NCBI RefSeq assembly: GCF_000712035.1
Contig: NZ_JONV01000010.1
Location: 85,188-149,187, forward strand
Length of the DNA: 64,000 nucleotides
Source of the DNA: Salinicoccus luteus DSM 17002
Lineage (GTDB): Bacteria; Bacillota; Bacilli; Staphylococcales; Salinicoccaceae
Direction: 5' to 3'
Shown piece after piece: positions 1 through 9,077 of the stretch. The position numbers and the translations under genes were made by a program. The notes under the pieces were generated by a model, which had not been told where the DNA came from, did no database searches, and was given only the letters and a program-made list of their open reading frames with translations. Positions within the stretch are counted from its first letter, which is position 1. Each line of letters opens with the position of its first letter.

Positions 1-75
1 ATGGCGGACAGGGTACTCAAAGCAGTCGATGAGGAAGTGCTGCTGGAGCAGGTGAATACGCTGATTACTGAATGA
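1..75 (+). CDS. 3' end of an unidentified CDS (partial)
   Basis: The frame is open at the left edge and stops with TGA at 73-75, giving a 24-residue tail (starts MADRVLKAVDEE as read). The ATG at position 1 may be internal, because no upstream sequence is visible. The amphipathic, acidic tail is compatible with the last helix of many cytoplasmic proteins. I do not recognise the family. It lies upstream of narT, where staphylococci often carry nitrate-respiration or regulatory genes, but that is only context. Confidence 0.4.
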   Translation: MADRVLKAVDEEVLLEQVNTLITE

Positions 76-99
76 TGGAGGCGTGCTGAGCCGCAAATA

Positions 100-144
100 T
101 AGGGTTTTCCCTTCTTACAGAGATTGCCATCCAGATTATATAAT
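100..144 (+). promoter_or_regulatory. NreC-type palindrome and promoter for narT
   Basis: TAGGG-TTTT-CCCTT at 100-113 matches the staphylococcal NreC-site pattern TAGGG-N4-CCCTA in nine of ten arm positions. It is followed by a weak -35 (TTACAG, 115-120), an 18-base spacer and a perfect -10 (TATAAT, 139-144). A good -10 with a poor -35 just beside an activator palindrome is typical of an activated promoter. The NreBC system senses oxygen and activates nitrate/nitrite reductase genes and narT in Staphylococcus. The nre genes are not in the window. Confidence 0.65.
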
Positions 145-191
145 ACATTTGTAAATAAAATCACAATCTAAAGTAAGTGAGGTTGGTCCGT

Positions 192-1370
192 ATGAATGAA
201 AACATGGGCAAAAAACAGCTGGTCCTCCAGACATTCAGCCTGTTGGCTGGGTTCATGGTATGGACACTGCTGGCTCCACTGTTCCCGGAAATTGTAGAGG
301 ATATACCGGAGGCTGCCGAACAGCAGGCGATCATCGTTGCGCTGCCGGTGATACTGGGTTCCATACTGCGTATACCCTTCGGCATATTCGCCAATAAGAT
401 AGGGGCGCGCATCGTATTCCTGTTCAGCTTCATCTTCCTGCTGATTCCCGTATTCTACCTGAGCATCGCATCCACACCGACGGATCTGATGATTGCAGCT
501 GTATTTCTCGGCATCGGTGGTGCGACGTTCAGCATCGGCGTGACAAGTCTTCCCAAATACTATCCGAAAGAGAAGCATGGCTTCGTCAACGGGGTATACG
601 GCATGGGCAATATCGGTACTGCGGTGACGAGCTTCGGTGCTCCGGCGCTGGCACTCGCCTTCGGCGGCTGGCAGGCGGCAGTGCAGACATATCTCGTCGT
701 ATTGGCACTCTTCGCCATTCTGCAATTCATACTTGGTGACAAGCAGGAGAAGAAGGTCAACCTGCCACTCGGAAAACAGTTCAGGGAAGTCATCAGGGAC
801 TACAAGTTCTACTTCTTCAACCTGTGGTACTTCATCACATTTGGTGCATTTGTGGCTTTCGGCCTCTTCCTGCCTGGATTTCTTACAGACGAGGCACTGT
901 TCGGTCTGACGACGCTTGATGCCGGCGTCAGGACGGCGGTATTCATCATCATAGCGACGCTGCTCAGACCTGTCGGTGGACTGATTGGGGACAAATTCAA
1001 TGCACTGCATGCCCTGATCATCACATTCATCGGCCTGACACTTTCCGGTCTGCTGCTGGCGTTCACGTATAACTTCATCTTCCTGTTTACAGTCGGCAGC
1101 CTGCTGGCGGCGGTGTGTGCAGGCATCGGAAACGGCCTCGTATTCAAGTTCGTTCCGACATACTTTTCGAAACAAGCAGGCATCAGCAACGGCTTTGTTG
1201 CCATGATGGGTGGACTCGGCGGCTTCTTCCCACCGATCGTCATCGATCAGACGCACAACATGACGGGAAGCTACGCTCTGGGGTTCATACTCCTGTCCGT
1301 CTTCTGTGTCATCGCCCTGTTTACAATGTTCTACATGAATAGTACGCTTAAGAAAAATGAACCGGTATGA
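192..1370 (+). CDS. narT: NarT/NarK-family nitrate/nitrite transporter
   Basis: A 392-residue major facilitator protein with about 12 hydrophobic segments, resembling staphylococcal NarT along its whole length. Both nitrate-porter signatures are visible: a glycine-rich stretch ending in GVYGMGNIGTAV, and GNGLVFKFVPTYFS followed by MMGGLGGFFPP. It should import nitrate and/or export nitrite across the cytoplasmic membrane for anaerobic respiration. An in-frame GTG lies at 177, but the ATG at 192 has GTGAGG about nine bases upstream and gives an N-terminus like known NarT. The NreC-type palindrome upstream and the molybdenum-cofactor genes downstream support a role in nitrate respiration. Confidence 0.9.
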   Translation: MNENMGKKQLVLQTFSLLAGFMVWTLLAPLFPEIVEDIPEAAEQQAIIVALPVILGSILRIPFGIFANKIGARIVFLFSFIFLLIPVFYLSIASTPTDLMIAAVFLGIGGATFSIGVTSLPKYYPKEKHGFVNGVYGMGNIGTAVTSFGAPALALAFGGWQAAVQTYLVVLALFAILQFILGDKQEKKVNLPLGKQFREVIRDYKFYFFNLWYFITFGAFVAFGLFLPGFLTDEALFGLTTLDAGVRTAVFIIIATLLRPVGGLIGDKFNALHALIITFIGLTLSGLLLAFTYNFIFLFTVGSLLAAVCAGIGNGLVFKFVPTYFSKQAGISNGFVAMMGGLGGFFPPIVIDQTHNMTGSYALGFILLSVFCVIALFTMFYMNSTLKKNEPV

Positions 1371-1380
1371 GAGTGATAAT

Positions 1381-2382
1381 ATGGAACGCTATTCCAGACA
1401 GATGCTTTATAACAGAATAGGATTGGAAGGACAGCGCCTCATTGCGTCCCGGACGATACTCATCGTCGGGACCGGGGCGCTTGGTTCTCTTTCGAGTGAA
1501 CTGCTGGCGCGTGCAGGGGTGGGGAAGCTCATCCTGATCGACCGGGATTATGTGGAACATTCCAACCTGCAGCGCCAGACGCTGTATACGGAAAGTGATG
1601 CGGATGAGAAGAAGCCGAAAGTGATTGCGGCCAAGGAAAGGCTGCTGGAAATACGTCCGGATCTTGAAATCGACGCCCATATCGCACATTGTGACGGGCC
1701 GCTTCTCGAGAGTCTCGCCGGGGAGGCGGATCTGCTTCTCGACGGCACCGACAATTTCGATACACGTCTCCTGATCAATGATGTGGCCTACAAGTACGGC
1801 AAGCCGTGGGTATATGCAGCATGTGTGGAAGCATCCTACAGCAGCTGCGGTTTTGTACCGGGCGCAACACCCTGCTACCGCTGTCTCGTGCCGGTGCTGC
1901 CGACTACGACATTGACATGCGACACGGCCGGCATCATAGCGCCGGCTGTCCAGATGGCGGTGGCCGAACAGGTCACCACAGCCCTGAAGATATTGACGGA
2001 ACAGTATGAAGCGCCGTTCTATATGCGCATCGGAAATGTATGGGATATGGATCATATGAAATACCGCATCGACGGCATGAAGGAAGCGCATTGTGATACA
2101 TGCGGGGAAACCCCGGCCTATCCGGCTCTCGATATGAAGGCCGATATGGCGATGCGCCTGTGCGGAAGGGATACGGTCCAGGTGATGGATGACCGCATTA
2201 CCGAAGCGGCGGTGGCCCATGCGGTGGACCACCTTGGCACGGCTGTGAACCGGACGCCGTACTTCCAGGAATTCCATTATGACGGCTACCGTTTCGTGTG
2301 CTTCAAAAACGGACGGATGCTGATCCATGGTCTGGATGAAATGAACAAGGCGAAGACACTCGTCAACCAACTGTTTGGCTAG
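1381..2382 (+). CDS. moeB: MoeB/ThiF-type adenylyltransferase
   Basis: A 333-residue E1-like enzyme that should adenylate the C-terminal glycine of MoaD so that it can be sulfurated. The nucleotide-binding GTGALG is at residues 30-35, followed by the family NLQRQ motif near residue 62. A CYRC pair in the middle and a C-terminal CDTC pair look like the zinc ligands. A rhodanese-like tail follows the second pair, as in long Gram-positive MoeB proteins. I chose the ATG at 1381 over the in-frame ATG at 1357, which overlaps the end of narT; GAGAGTG sits just before 1381. ThiF function on ThiS is an alternative, but the cofactor cluster favours MoeB. Confidence 0.85.
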   Translation: MERYSRQMLYNRIGLEGQRLIASRTILIVGTGALGSLSSELLARAGVGKLILIDRDYVEHSNLQRQTLYTESDADEKKPKVIAAKERLLEIRPDLEIDAHIAHCDGPLLESLAGEADLLLDGTDNFDTRLLINDVAYKYGKPWVYAACVEASYSSCGFVPGATPCYRCLVPVLPTTTLTCDTAGIIAPAVQMAVAEQVTTALKILTEQYEAPFYMRIGNVWDMDHMKYRIDGMKEAHCDTCGETPAYPALDMKADMAMRLCGRDTVQVMDDRITEAAVAHAVDHLGTAVNRTPYFQEFHYDGYRFVCFKNGRMLIHGLDEMNKAKTLVNQLFG

Positions 2383-2392
2383 GAGGATACTT

Positions 2393-2893
2393 ATGAGCAT
2401 CATCGGCAGAATCGATCGGGACATCAAAGTGGGCGTCATCACAATCAGTGATACGCGGACGAAGGATACGGACAAGGGTGGACGCGAGGTCATGCATCAT
2501 CTGGAGCAGCTCAATACTGTTCTGGAGGCATCGGACTACAGGATTGTAAAGGATGATGCAGGAGAAATCACCGAGGCCATCCATCATATGGTGGACCGGG
2601 GGCTCGACGCCATCATCACGACCGGGGGCACGGGCATCGCCCGCCGGGACGTGACGATTGAGGCACTGAGGCCGCTGTTCGACAAGGAGATTGAAGGATT
2701 CGGTGAAATCTTCAGGATGCTGAGCTTCACCGAAGATATCGGGTCACGCAGCATTCTCTCCCGGGCTGTGGCCGGGACCGTAGGACGGACGGCAATCTTT
2801 GCACTGCCCGGTTCGACGGGAGCGGTGAAGCTCGGCATGGAGCGGCTGATTGTGCCTGAACTGAACCATTTTGTGCATGAACTCAACAAATAA
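2393..2893 (+). CDS. moaB: MoaB, molybdopterin adenylyltransferase family
   Basis: A 166-residue MogA/MoaB-fold protein. The conserved TTGGTGIARRDVT segment and the later GSTGAVKLGME segment are the molybdopterin-binding loops of the family. In bacteria with MoaB rather than MogA it is thought to adenylate molybdopterin before MoeA inserts molybdate. AGGAGGA stands nine bases before the ATG at 2393. It starts ten bases after moeB and is presumably cotranscribed with it. Its stop codon lies inside the bidirectional terminator shared with moaC. Confidence 0.9.
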   Translation: MSIIGRIDRDIKVGVITISDTRTKDTDKGGREVMHHLEQLNTVLEASDYRIVKDDAGEITEAIHHMVDRGLDAIITTGGTGIARRDVTIEALRPLFDKEIEGFGEIFRMLSFTEDIGSRSILSRAVAGTVGRTAIFALPGSTGAVKLGMERLIVPELNHFVHELNK

Positions 2894-2924
2894 AGCGTGC
2901 CCCTTGGGGCACGCTTTATTTGTC
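2888..2924. terminator. Bidirectional terminator between moaB and moaC
   Basis: Inverted repeat with arms AAAGCGTGCCCC and GGGGCACGCTTT separated by two bases, with A-rich and T-rich flanks on both sides. It contains the stop codons of both convergent genes. Confidence 0.85.
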
Positions 2925-3398
2925 CATATGGTAGTCTCCGGATTTTCCTCCGGTTTTTGATACGAGCGCCGTATCATGGATGACCATGCCCTTGTCTATG
3001 GCTTTGCACATATCATAGACGGTGAGGGCGGCGGCGCTGGCGGCAGTGAGTGCCTCCATCTCCACACCTGTGCGTCCGGTCGTCCTGACGGTCGCCTCGA
3101 TATGGAGGAAATGCCCCTCCTCAAGATTCCAATAGAACGATATGTCGACACCGGACAGGGGAAGTGGATGGCACATCGGGATGATCTGATGTGTATTTTT
3201 GGCTGCCATGATGCCGGCAACCTGTGCAACGGACAGGACATCGCCCTTTTTGACGGTGCCGCCGGCAATCGCCTGATGAATCTCTTCCGACACGCCAAGG
3301 ATGCTTCTGGCAACGGCTGTCCTGCTCGTCACCTCCTTATCCGAGACGTCGACCATACGGGCTCTGCCTTCCGGGTTGAAATGAGTGAATTCCGACAT
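2916..3398 (-). CDS. moaC: MoaC, cyclic pyranopterin monophosphate synthase
   Basis: A 160-residue protein of normal MoaC length. With MoaA it converts GTP to cyclic pyranopterin monophosphate, the first stable pathway intermediate. Family motifs are present: [11 protein letters not shown] near the start, PMCHPLPL around residue 77 and [10 protein letters not shown] around residues 128-137. The ATG at 3398 is preceded by AGGAAG. It is the only gene of the cluster on the minus strand, facing moaB and diverging from moeA across a 62-base gap, so its expression can be set apart from the others. Confidence 0.93.
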   Translation of the reverse strand: MSEFTHFNPEGRARMVDVSDKEVTSRTAVARSILGVSEEIHQAIAGGTVKKGDVLSVAQVAGIMAAKNTHQIIPMCHPLPLSGVDISFYWNLEEGHFLHIEATVRTTGRTGVEMEALTAASAAALTVYDMCKAIDKGMVIHDTALVSKTGGKSGDYHMDK

Positions 3399-3460
3399 TT
3401 GAATCTTCCTTTCTAGTACAATGAGTATAACAGAATACACAAGATGAAAGTAGTGATGAA

Positions 3461-4717
3461 ATGAACCTGAATCGCACACCCATCCCCGTGACGGAAGCGG
3501 TGGACAGAGTGATCGACCGCATAAAACCCCTGGCCGTGGAAACGGTATCCCATACAGAAAGCTATGGGCGTATTCTTGGGGAAGATCTGAAGGCGACCAT
3601 GGATGTACCACTGTTCGACAAATCCGCGATGGACGGTTTTGCCATCCGCGCTGAAGACAGCACCGGGGCATCCGGGGGAAATAGAATCGAATTTGAAGTT
3701 GTCGCCGAGGTGCCGGCCGGATCCACAAGCGACTATGAATTGAAGCCGAATGAGGCATTCCGCATCATGACCGGCGCACCAGTGCCTGAGAGTGCGGATG
3801 CTGTGGTCATGTTTGAACAGACGCGCCAGACGGGAAATACATTTACTGTAAGGAAAAACTTCGAAGCCGGAGAAAATATCGCAATCAGAGGCGAGGAATG
3901 CAGGGAGGGCGAGGTCATCGTGCCCCGAGGGACCTTCATCAACCCGGGCACCGTGGCCACGCTTGCGACATTCGGCTACAAGAATGTGAGGGTATACCGG
4001 CAGCCGGTCGTCGGGATACTTGCAACCGGCAGCGAACTAGTGGACATCGATGCTCCGCTTGAGCCCGGGAAGATACGGAATTCCAACGGACCGATGATCT
4101 TGAGTCAGCTCAAACGGATGAATATCGAGGGGCGCATGTATGCCCTGGAAGCGGACGACTTCGATGCGCTTCTTGCGAGGGTGCGTGAAATGCTTGGGGA
4201 AGTGGATGCAATCATCACCACCGGTGGTGTATCCGTCGGTGACTATGACCACCTTCCAAAGCTCTATGAAGCACTGGGCGCTGTGGAGCTGTTCAACAAG
4301 GTCGGCATGAGGCCCGGCAGTGTCACGACGGTAAGCATGCTTGAAGATACACCGCTCTTCGGCCTGAGTGGAAATCCGTCCGCCTGCTATACGGGATTCG
4401 AACTCTTCGCACGGCCTGCCCTCCTGAAGATGATGGGGCACGACCGCATCCATGCACCGATTTTGCAGGCAGTGCTTGATGGCGACTTCAAAAAGGCGAA
4501 TCCATTCACCCGCTTCGTCCGGGCGGAGGTCAACTACCGCGACGGCCAGGTATATGCCAGGCCGGCCGGATTCAACAAATCGAATGCGGTCACTTCCATT
4601 GCGAGAAGCAACGGCATCATCGTACTGCCCGGTGGGACAAGGGGATACGCAGAAGGGGATGGTGTCAAAGTCATGATGACCGATATGACGACGGGCACTG
4701 CACATTTCGAGCTATGA
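3461..4717 (+). CDS. moeA: MoeA, molybdopterin molybdenumtransferase
   Basis: A 418-residue protein of usual MoeA size. It should insert molybdate into adenylated molybdopterin with release of AMP. Landmarks are [14 protein letters not shown] near residue 50, the [12 protein letters not shown] loop, and [18 protein letters not shown] in the third domain, followed by the C-terminal beta domain. The ribosome-binding site (GTGATG) is weak. It heads the moeA-mobB-moaE-moaD-mobA-moaA run and overlaps mobB by four bases (ATGA), suggesting translational coupling. The short gap to divergent moaC should hold both promoters. Confidence 0.92.
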   Translation: MNLNRTPIPVTEAVDRVIDRIKPLAVETVSHTESYGRILGEDLKATMDVPLFDKSAMDGFAIRAEDSTGASGGNRIEFEVVAEVPAGSTSDYELKPNEAFRIMTGAPVPESADAVVMFEQTRQTGNTFTVRKNFEAGENIAIRGEECREGEVIVPRGTFINPGTVATLATFGYKNVRVYRQPVVGILATGSELVDIDAPLEPGKIRNSNGPMILSQLKRMNIEGRMYALEADDFDALLARVREMLGEVDAIITTGGVSVGDYDHLPKLYEALGAVELFNKVGMRPGSVTTVSMLEDTPLFGLSGNPSACYTGFELFARPALLKMMGHDRIHAPILQAVLDGDFKKANPFTRFVRAEVNYRDGQVYARPAGFNKSNAVTSIARSNGIIVLPGGTRGYAEGDGVKVMMTDMTTGTAHFEL

Positions 4718-5181
4718 AGATTCTGCAGGTCGTCGGCTTCAAGAATACCGGGAAGACGACCCTGATCCGGCGCATGGTGGCACTGCTGAAAGCACAGGGC
4801 AGGAGTGTCGCGGTCATCAAGCACCACCATCTGGATGAGGGCATCATTGATGAAGATACGGATACCGGCAAGTTCCTCTCGGAAGGTGCGGATGTCACGA
4901 TACTCAACACACCGGGTATGACGATGCGGACAGAAAATCTGCAACCGTCCCTCGACGCCCAGATTGCACAATTGTCAGAAGACGTCGATGTATTGTTGAT
5001 AGAAGGATACAAGCGTGAGGAATATCCCAAAATCGTACTGATCCACTCTTTTACGGATGGTCACACAAATGTAGATAAAATAGGGATTCGGAATGTTTTA
5101 AAGCATGCCGATATGCGGTATGATGAGGGTAATATTATCCAATGGTTTGATGAATGGAGTTCTGATGATGAAACAGTTTGA
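4714..5181 (+). CDS. mobB: MobB, molybdopterin-guanine dinucleotide biosynthesis adaptor
   Basis: A 155-residue GTP-binding protein with the P-loop GFKNTGKTT at residues 8-16 and the MobB-type HHHLDEG segment. A later VDVLLIEGYKREEYPKI motif is typical of the family. MobB helps MobA attach GMP to the cofactor, but it is usually dispensable. It starts inside the stop of moeA and its own end overlaps the start of moaE, so the genes are tightly coupled. Confidence 0.9.
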   Translation: MKILQVVGFKNTGKTTLIRRMVALLKAQGRSVAVIKHHHLDEGIIDEDTDTGKFLSEGADVTILNTPGMTMRTENLQPSLDAQIAQLSEDVDVLLIEGYKREEYPKIVLIHSFTDGHTNVDKIGIRNVLKHADMRYDEGNIIQWFDEWSSDDETV

Positions 5182-5611
5182 AGTAGTCGAAGCACCGATT
5201 GACATCAATCGGTATCACGAATATACAATAGATGAAAAGCAGGGCGCCGTGTGCATGTTCACCGGCCATGTCAGGGAATGGACGAAAGGGACGCGGACCG
5301 TACATTTGGAGTATGAAGCGTACAAACCGATGGCGGAGAAGAAGCTCGCCCAGATCGGGGAGGAAATCAGCGAACGCTGGCCGGGTGTCCGGACGACGAT
5401 TGCGCATCGTGTCGGCAAGCTCGAAATTTCGGATATCGCAGTCGTCATTGTGACCAGTGCCCCGCACAGGAAGGACAGCTACCGGGCCAATGAATATGCG
5501 ATCGAACGCATCAAGGAGATCGTCCCCATCTGGAAGAAGGAAGTATGGGAAGACGGAGAAGAATGGATGGGCGACCAGCGCCAGTACCATCCAAGCTTGG
5601 AGGAGAAATGA
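5165..5611 (+). CDS. moaE: MoaE, molybdopterin synthase catalytic subunit
   Basis: A 148-residue large subunit of molybdopterin synthase. With MoaD it adds two sulfurs to cyclic pyranopterin monophosphate. Family features are GAVCMFTGHVR near residue 30, SAPHRKDSYRANEYAI, and the PIWKKEVWEDGEEW segment containing the catalytic lysine region. The start is one of two adjacent ATGs at 5165 and 5168, preceded by GGAG. It overlaps mobB by 17 bases, and moaD follows after one base. Confidence 0.92.
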   Translation: MMKQFEVVEAPIDINRYHEYTIDEKQGAVCMFTGHVREWTKGTRTVHLEYEAYKPMAEKKLAQIGEEISERWPGVRTTIAHRVGKLEISDIAVVIVTSAPHRKDSYRANEYAIERIKEIVPIWKKEVWEDGEEWMGDQRQYHPSLEEK

Positions 5612-5612
5612 T

Positions 5613-5846
5613 ATGAAAGTAATGCTGTTTGCAGGACTGAAGGAAAAGACCGGCGAAAGCCGCATCACATTGAATACGCCCGGCGCCATGACGGCGGGCG
5701 AACTGAAACAGGCGATATACGCGCAGTTCCCATCACTCGAAGGGGATGTGTTCCAGGTGGCCTGCAACGAGTCATTCGTGAAGGATGACCAGGTCGTGAA
5801 TGAAGACGATGAGGTTGCATTGATTCCACCAGTGAGTGGCGGATGA
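5613..5846 (+). CDS. moaD: MoaD, molybdopterin synthase sulfur carrier subunit
   Basis: A 77-residue ubiquitin-like protein ending in PPVSGG. The terminal double glycine is the site adenylated by MoeB and converted to a thiocarboxylate. AGGAGAAATGAT stands just before the ATG at 5613. It overlaps mobA by four bases (ATGA). Length and C-terminus are normal for MoaD. Confidence 0.93.
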   Translation: MKVMLFAGLKEKTGESRITLNTPGAMTAGELKQAIYAQFPSLEGDVFQVACNESFVKDDQVVNEDDEVALIPPVSGG

Positions 5847-6421
5847 CAGAGACGATCGGCGTCGTATTGGCCGGCGGCAACTCAACACGTTTCGGAGAGG
5901 ACAAGGCATTCTTCGAACTGGAGGGGAAGGCAATGTACAGACATGCAGCCGGAGCCCTCGAGGCGGCCGGCGTATGTGATCGCATAGTCGTCAGTACGAA
6001 TGACCGGCTGAAAACATGTTTCAGTGACTATCAGACAGTTGTAGACCACCCGGAATTCCGGGATCAGGGCCCCCTCGGGGGACTTTATGCACTGTCGGCA
6101 TCCTTTCCGGAGTGCAGACTGCTAGTCGTGACATGTGATACTCCGTATGTTTCGCCACCATGGCTGCGCATTCTACACGACTGGGCGGCCGGCCACGATG
6201 AGGCAATCATCGTCACGAAGGAAGCGGAACGCCTCCACCCGCTTATCGCGGTGTACCAGGGGAACGGACTGGCTGGAACCATCAGACAGCTGCTGGAAGA
6301 AAATCGCCGGAGCATGCGCGCTTTATTTGAAAAGAGGGAAATAATCGAAGTGGATGCAGGCCTTCATGACATCGATAACAGGACACTCATGAATATAAAC
6401 AGAAAGACGGACATTCACTGA
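5843..6421 (+). CDS. mobA: MobA, molybdenum cofactor guanylyltransferase
   Basis: A 192-residue nucleotidyltransferase carrying the signature [14 protein letters not shown] at residues 9-22, then GPLGGLY and VTCDTPYV, the GTP/metal-binding elements. It should transfer GMP to molybdopterin to make the guanine dinucleotide cofactor used by nitrate reductases of the DMSO-reductase family. It overlaps moaD by four bases and is followed by moaA. Confidence 0.92.
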   Translation: MTETIGVVLAGGNSTRFGEDKAFFELEGKAMYRHAAGALEAAGVCDRIVVSTNDRLKTCFSDYQTVVDHPEFRDQGPLGGLYALSASFPECRLLVVTCDTPYVSPPWLRILHDWAAGHDEAIIVTKEAERLHPLIAVYQGNGLAGTIRQLLEENRRSMRALFEKREIIEVDAGLHDIDNRTLMNINRKTDIH

Positions 6422-6432
6422 GGAGGAATACT

Positions 6433-7455
6433 ATGGTAGAAAGTATTACAGATAAATTTGGCAGACCAATCCGCGATTTGAGAATATCAGTGACTGACCG
6501 CTGCAACTTCAGGTGCCGCTACTGCATGCCGAAGGAGATTTTCGGTGACGACTTCGAATTCATGAAGAAGGACGAACTCCTGTCTTTTGAAGAATTGGAG
6601 CGCATCGCAAAGATCTATGCTTCCCTCGGTGTCAAAAAGCTCCGGATTACAGGAGGGGAACCCCTGTTGAGGAAAGATCTGCACGAGCTGATCGCCCGGC
6701 TCGACAGGATAGAGGGCATCGAGGACATCGGGATGACGACAAACGGACTGCTGCTCAAAAAGCATGGCAAGAAGCTGTATGATGCGGGTCTCAGAAGGCT
6801 CAACATCAGTCTGGACGCCATGGACGACGAGCTCTTCGGCCAGATCAACGACCGCGGCATCGGGACCTCCAGGATCATCGAGCAGATCGAGTACGCCCTG
6901 TCGCTCGGCTTTGAAATAAAGATCAACATGGTCGTCCAGAAAGGGCTGAACGAACATGAAATACTGCCGATGGCCCGATTCTTCAAGAAAATGCCCGTCA
7001 CTCTTAGGTTTATAGAATTCATGGATGTGGGTAATGATAATGGCTGGAACTTTGATAAGGTGATCACGAAAAAGGAAATCCTCGCCATGCTGGAGGAGGA
7101 GTTCGATATCGAACCTCTGAACCCTGCCTATTACGGTGAAGTCGCAAAGGTCTACCGCCACAAGGATGCAGAATCCTACCTCGGTTTCATCACAAGCGTG
7201 TCGGAGAGCTTCTGTTCCACCTGTACGCGCGCAAGGCTTTCATCAGACGGCAAGTTCTATGGCTGCCTGTTTGCTGTGGATGGTTTCGACATCAAACAGA
7301 TCATGCGGGCGGGCATCTCGGATGCCGAACTGGTTGAAGTGCTGACAGGTGTATGGAACAAGAGGGATGACCGCTATTCGGACCTCAGGACGGAAATTAC
7401 AGCGGAAAACCGGCGCAAACGGAACAAAATCAATATGAGCTATATAGGTGGCTGA
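6433..7455 (+). CDS. moaA: MoaA, GTP 3',8-cyclase (radical SAM)
   Basis: A 340-residue radical-SAM enzyme that starts cofactor synthesis from GTP. The SAM-type [4Fe-4S] cysteines are C24, C28 and C31 (CNFRCRYC). The second, substrate-binding cluster uses C261, C264 and C278. The chain ends in the conserved double glycine (SYIGG), needed for activity. GAGGAGGAATACT precedes the ATG. It is the last gene of the operon and a terminator follows directly. Confidence 0.95.
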   Translation: MVESITDKFGRPIRDLRISVTDRCNFRCRYCMPKEIFGDDFEFMKKDELLSFEELERIAKIYASLGVKKLRITGGEPLLRKDLHELIARLDRIEGIEDIGMTTNGLLLKKHGKKLYDAGLRRLNISLDAMDDELFGQINDRGIGTSRIIEQIEYALSLGFEIKINMVVQKGLNEHEILPMARFFKKMPVTLRFIEFMDVGNDNGWNFDKVITKKEILAMLEEEFDIEPLNPAYYGEVAKVYRHKDAESYLGFITSVSESFCSTCTRARLSSDGKFYGCLFAVDGFDIKQIMRAGISDAELVEVLTGVWNKRDDRYSDLRTEITAENRRKRNKINMSYIGG

Positions 7456-7457
7456 GG

Positions 7458-7485
7458 AAACGTGAAGTATATCTTCACGTTTTTT
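7458..7485 (+). terminator. Terminator of the moeA-moaA operon
   Basis: Arms ACGTGAAG and CTTCACGT around a five-base loop, extended by A-T pairs and followed by six Ts. It lies directly after moaA and before the ribosome-binding site of cydD. Confidence 0.85.
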
Positions 7486-7505
7486 GTCGATAGGAAGGAA
7501 AAATT

Positions 7506-9077
7506 ATGAAGCTGAACATGCCAATAAAATACCTGATCCTCTATATCTTCATGTCTGCACTCGGGGTGCTCGCATTCATCATGTTCGGACACTACCTCTC
7601 CACGGCGCTTGAGGATATCGTCATAGAGGGGGCTGCACCTGCTGCTGGCGCAATGATCTGGATTGCCCTGTTCTTCATCCTCTATGCACTCCTTTCTGCA
7701 CTGTACAAAGTAATCGGGGCGAGGGTGGCGAATAGCAGAATCGAAGCGCTTGCGCACAGGGTGGTGGCAAGGATTGGTGACCAGACGCGGAAGCATTCGG
7801 AATCGATGCTCAATGCAATCTTCGTCCACCTCGAGAAGTATCGTCCATTTGAAAAGGTGTTCATTCCGACCGTCATCCAGACGGCAGTCAAAATTACGGT
7901 CATCATCGCTGCGATGTTCCTGATCCACAGGAATGCAGCCTTCATCATGCTGTTCACAGCGCCGTTCGTGCCCCTCTACTATGTACTGGTGGGGCTCCGG
8001 ACCAAGGACGAGTCCGAGGCGCAGGCCGCCCAGTTCGATGAACTCGGCACACTGTTCCTCAATCTGATCCGGGGAAAGAATACGGTCAAGCATACAGGGG
8101 CGGAGCATACGGTAATCGAAAGACTCAGGCAGTATAACGAACGCTATGTCAGGGAGACCATGCATATTCTGAAGTATGCCTTCCAGTCCACATTGATGCT
8201 CGAATTCATCACGATACTCGGCATCGGACTGATTGCACTTGAAGTGGGGCTGCAGATCATCATTTTCGATGGTATCACCTTCTATGCGGCCTTCTTCACA
8301 CTGCTGCTCGCTCCTGAATTCTACAATGCCCTGAAGGTGCTCGGCATCGAGTTCCATAACGGAAAACTCGCGCAGGGACATCTGGAACGCATAGAGGAAT
8401 GGCTCGATACCGATTCCGACAGGAGCGACTACAGGACATTTGATGCAGCGCCCGAGTCCGTTGCACTAAGGAACGTCTCCATCGGCCATGGGCAGGATAT
8501 GCTGCTCGAAAATGTCGATATGGCACTGCCGGAGACGGGTTTCATTGCCATCACCGGCCCATCGGGCATCGGCAAAAGTACGTTCATACGCATGCTGCTT
8601 GGCCTGCATCGGCCAAGGAAGGGTACTGTCGCTCTGTCAGATGAAGATGTCGGATACATTTCGGACGAGGTCTACTTCTCGGACACCACGATCCAAGAAT
8701 ATGTTTCAGATGGTGAGTATGGGGAGGCGGATGTTATCAGTATACTGGATCAGCTCAGGCTGATGGACAGTCTCGACAATCTGGAGAAAGGCATCCATAC
8801 ACCGATAGTGAACCACAACATCCCACTCTCCGGCGGTGAAATCGTCAGACTGAAGATGGCAAGGGTGCTGATCCGTCGGCCCCGCATCATCCTGATGGAC
8901 GAGCCGACCGAATTCCTTGATGCCACGACCGAGGCGCTCATCATGGAACACTTGGCTGAACTCAAGCAGGAGGCGGCAATCGTGGCAGTGGTCCACCGCA
9001 GGAAACTGCTGAAAATCGCGGACCGCCACTACACATTCAGCAACAGGCAGATCACCCTCGCGAAAGGGGAGTCATGA
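7506..9077 (+). CDS. cydD: CydD-type thiol exporter ABC transporter subunit
   Basis: A 523-residue fusion of a six-helix membrane domain (roughly residues 1-300) and an ATPase domain (about 320-523). ATPase motifs are GPSGIGKST (Walker A), LSGGEIVRLKMA (signature, with E in place of the usual Q) and RIILMDEPT (Walker B). The PLYYVLVGLRTKDESE and FLNLIRGKNTVKHTGAE segments resemble CydD intracellular loops. CydDC exports cysteine/glutathione-type thiols and is needed to assemble cytochrome bd. It overlaps the next gene by four bases, forming a heterodimer pair. No cydAB is in the window. Some sources would name this member cydC. Confidence 0.78.
   Translation: MKLNMPIKYLILYIFMSALGVLAFIMFGHYLSTALEDIVIEGAAPAAGAMIWIALFFILYALLSALYKVIGARVANSRIEALAHRVVARIGDQTRKHSESMLNAIFVHLEKYRPFEKVFIPTVIQTAVKITVIIAAMFLIHRNAAFIMLFTAPFVPLYYVLVGLRTKDESEAQAAQFDELGTLFLNLIRGKNTVKHTGAEHTVIERLRQYNERYVRETMHILKYAFQSTLMLEFITILGIGLIALEVGLQIIIFDGITFYAAFFTLLLAPEFYNALKVLGIEFHNGKLAQGHLERIEEWLDTDSDRSDYRTFDAAPESVALRNVSIGHGQDMLLENVDMALPETGFIAITGPSGIGKSTFIRMLLGLHRPRKGTVALSDEDVGYISDEVYFSDTTIQEYVSDGEYGEADVISILDQLRLMDSLDNLEKGIHTPIVNHNIPLSGGEIVRLKMARVLIRRPRIILMDEPTEFLDATTEALIMEHLAELKQEAAIVAVVHRRKLLKIADRHYTFSNRQITLAKGES

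Noticed and set aside
168..1256. 362-residue frame on the minus strand opposite narT
   Set aside because: It is antisense to a clear transporter, is rich in odd residues, and lacks a ribosome-binding site. Long antisense frames are common in this GC-richer sequence.
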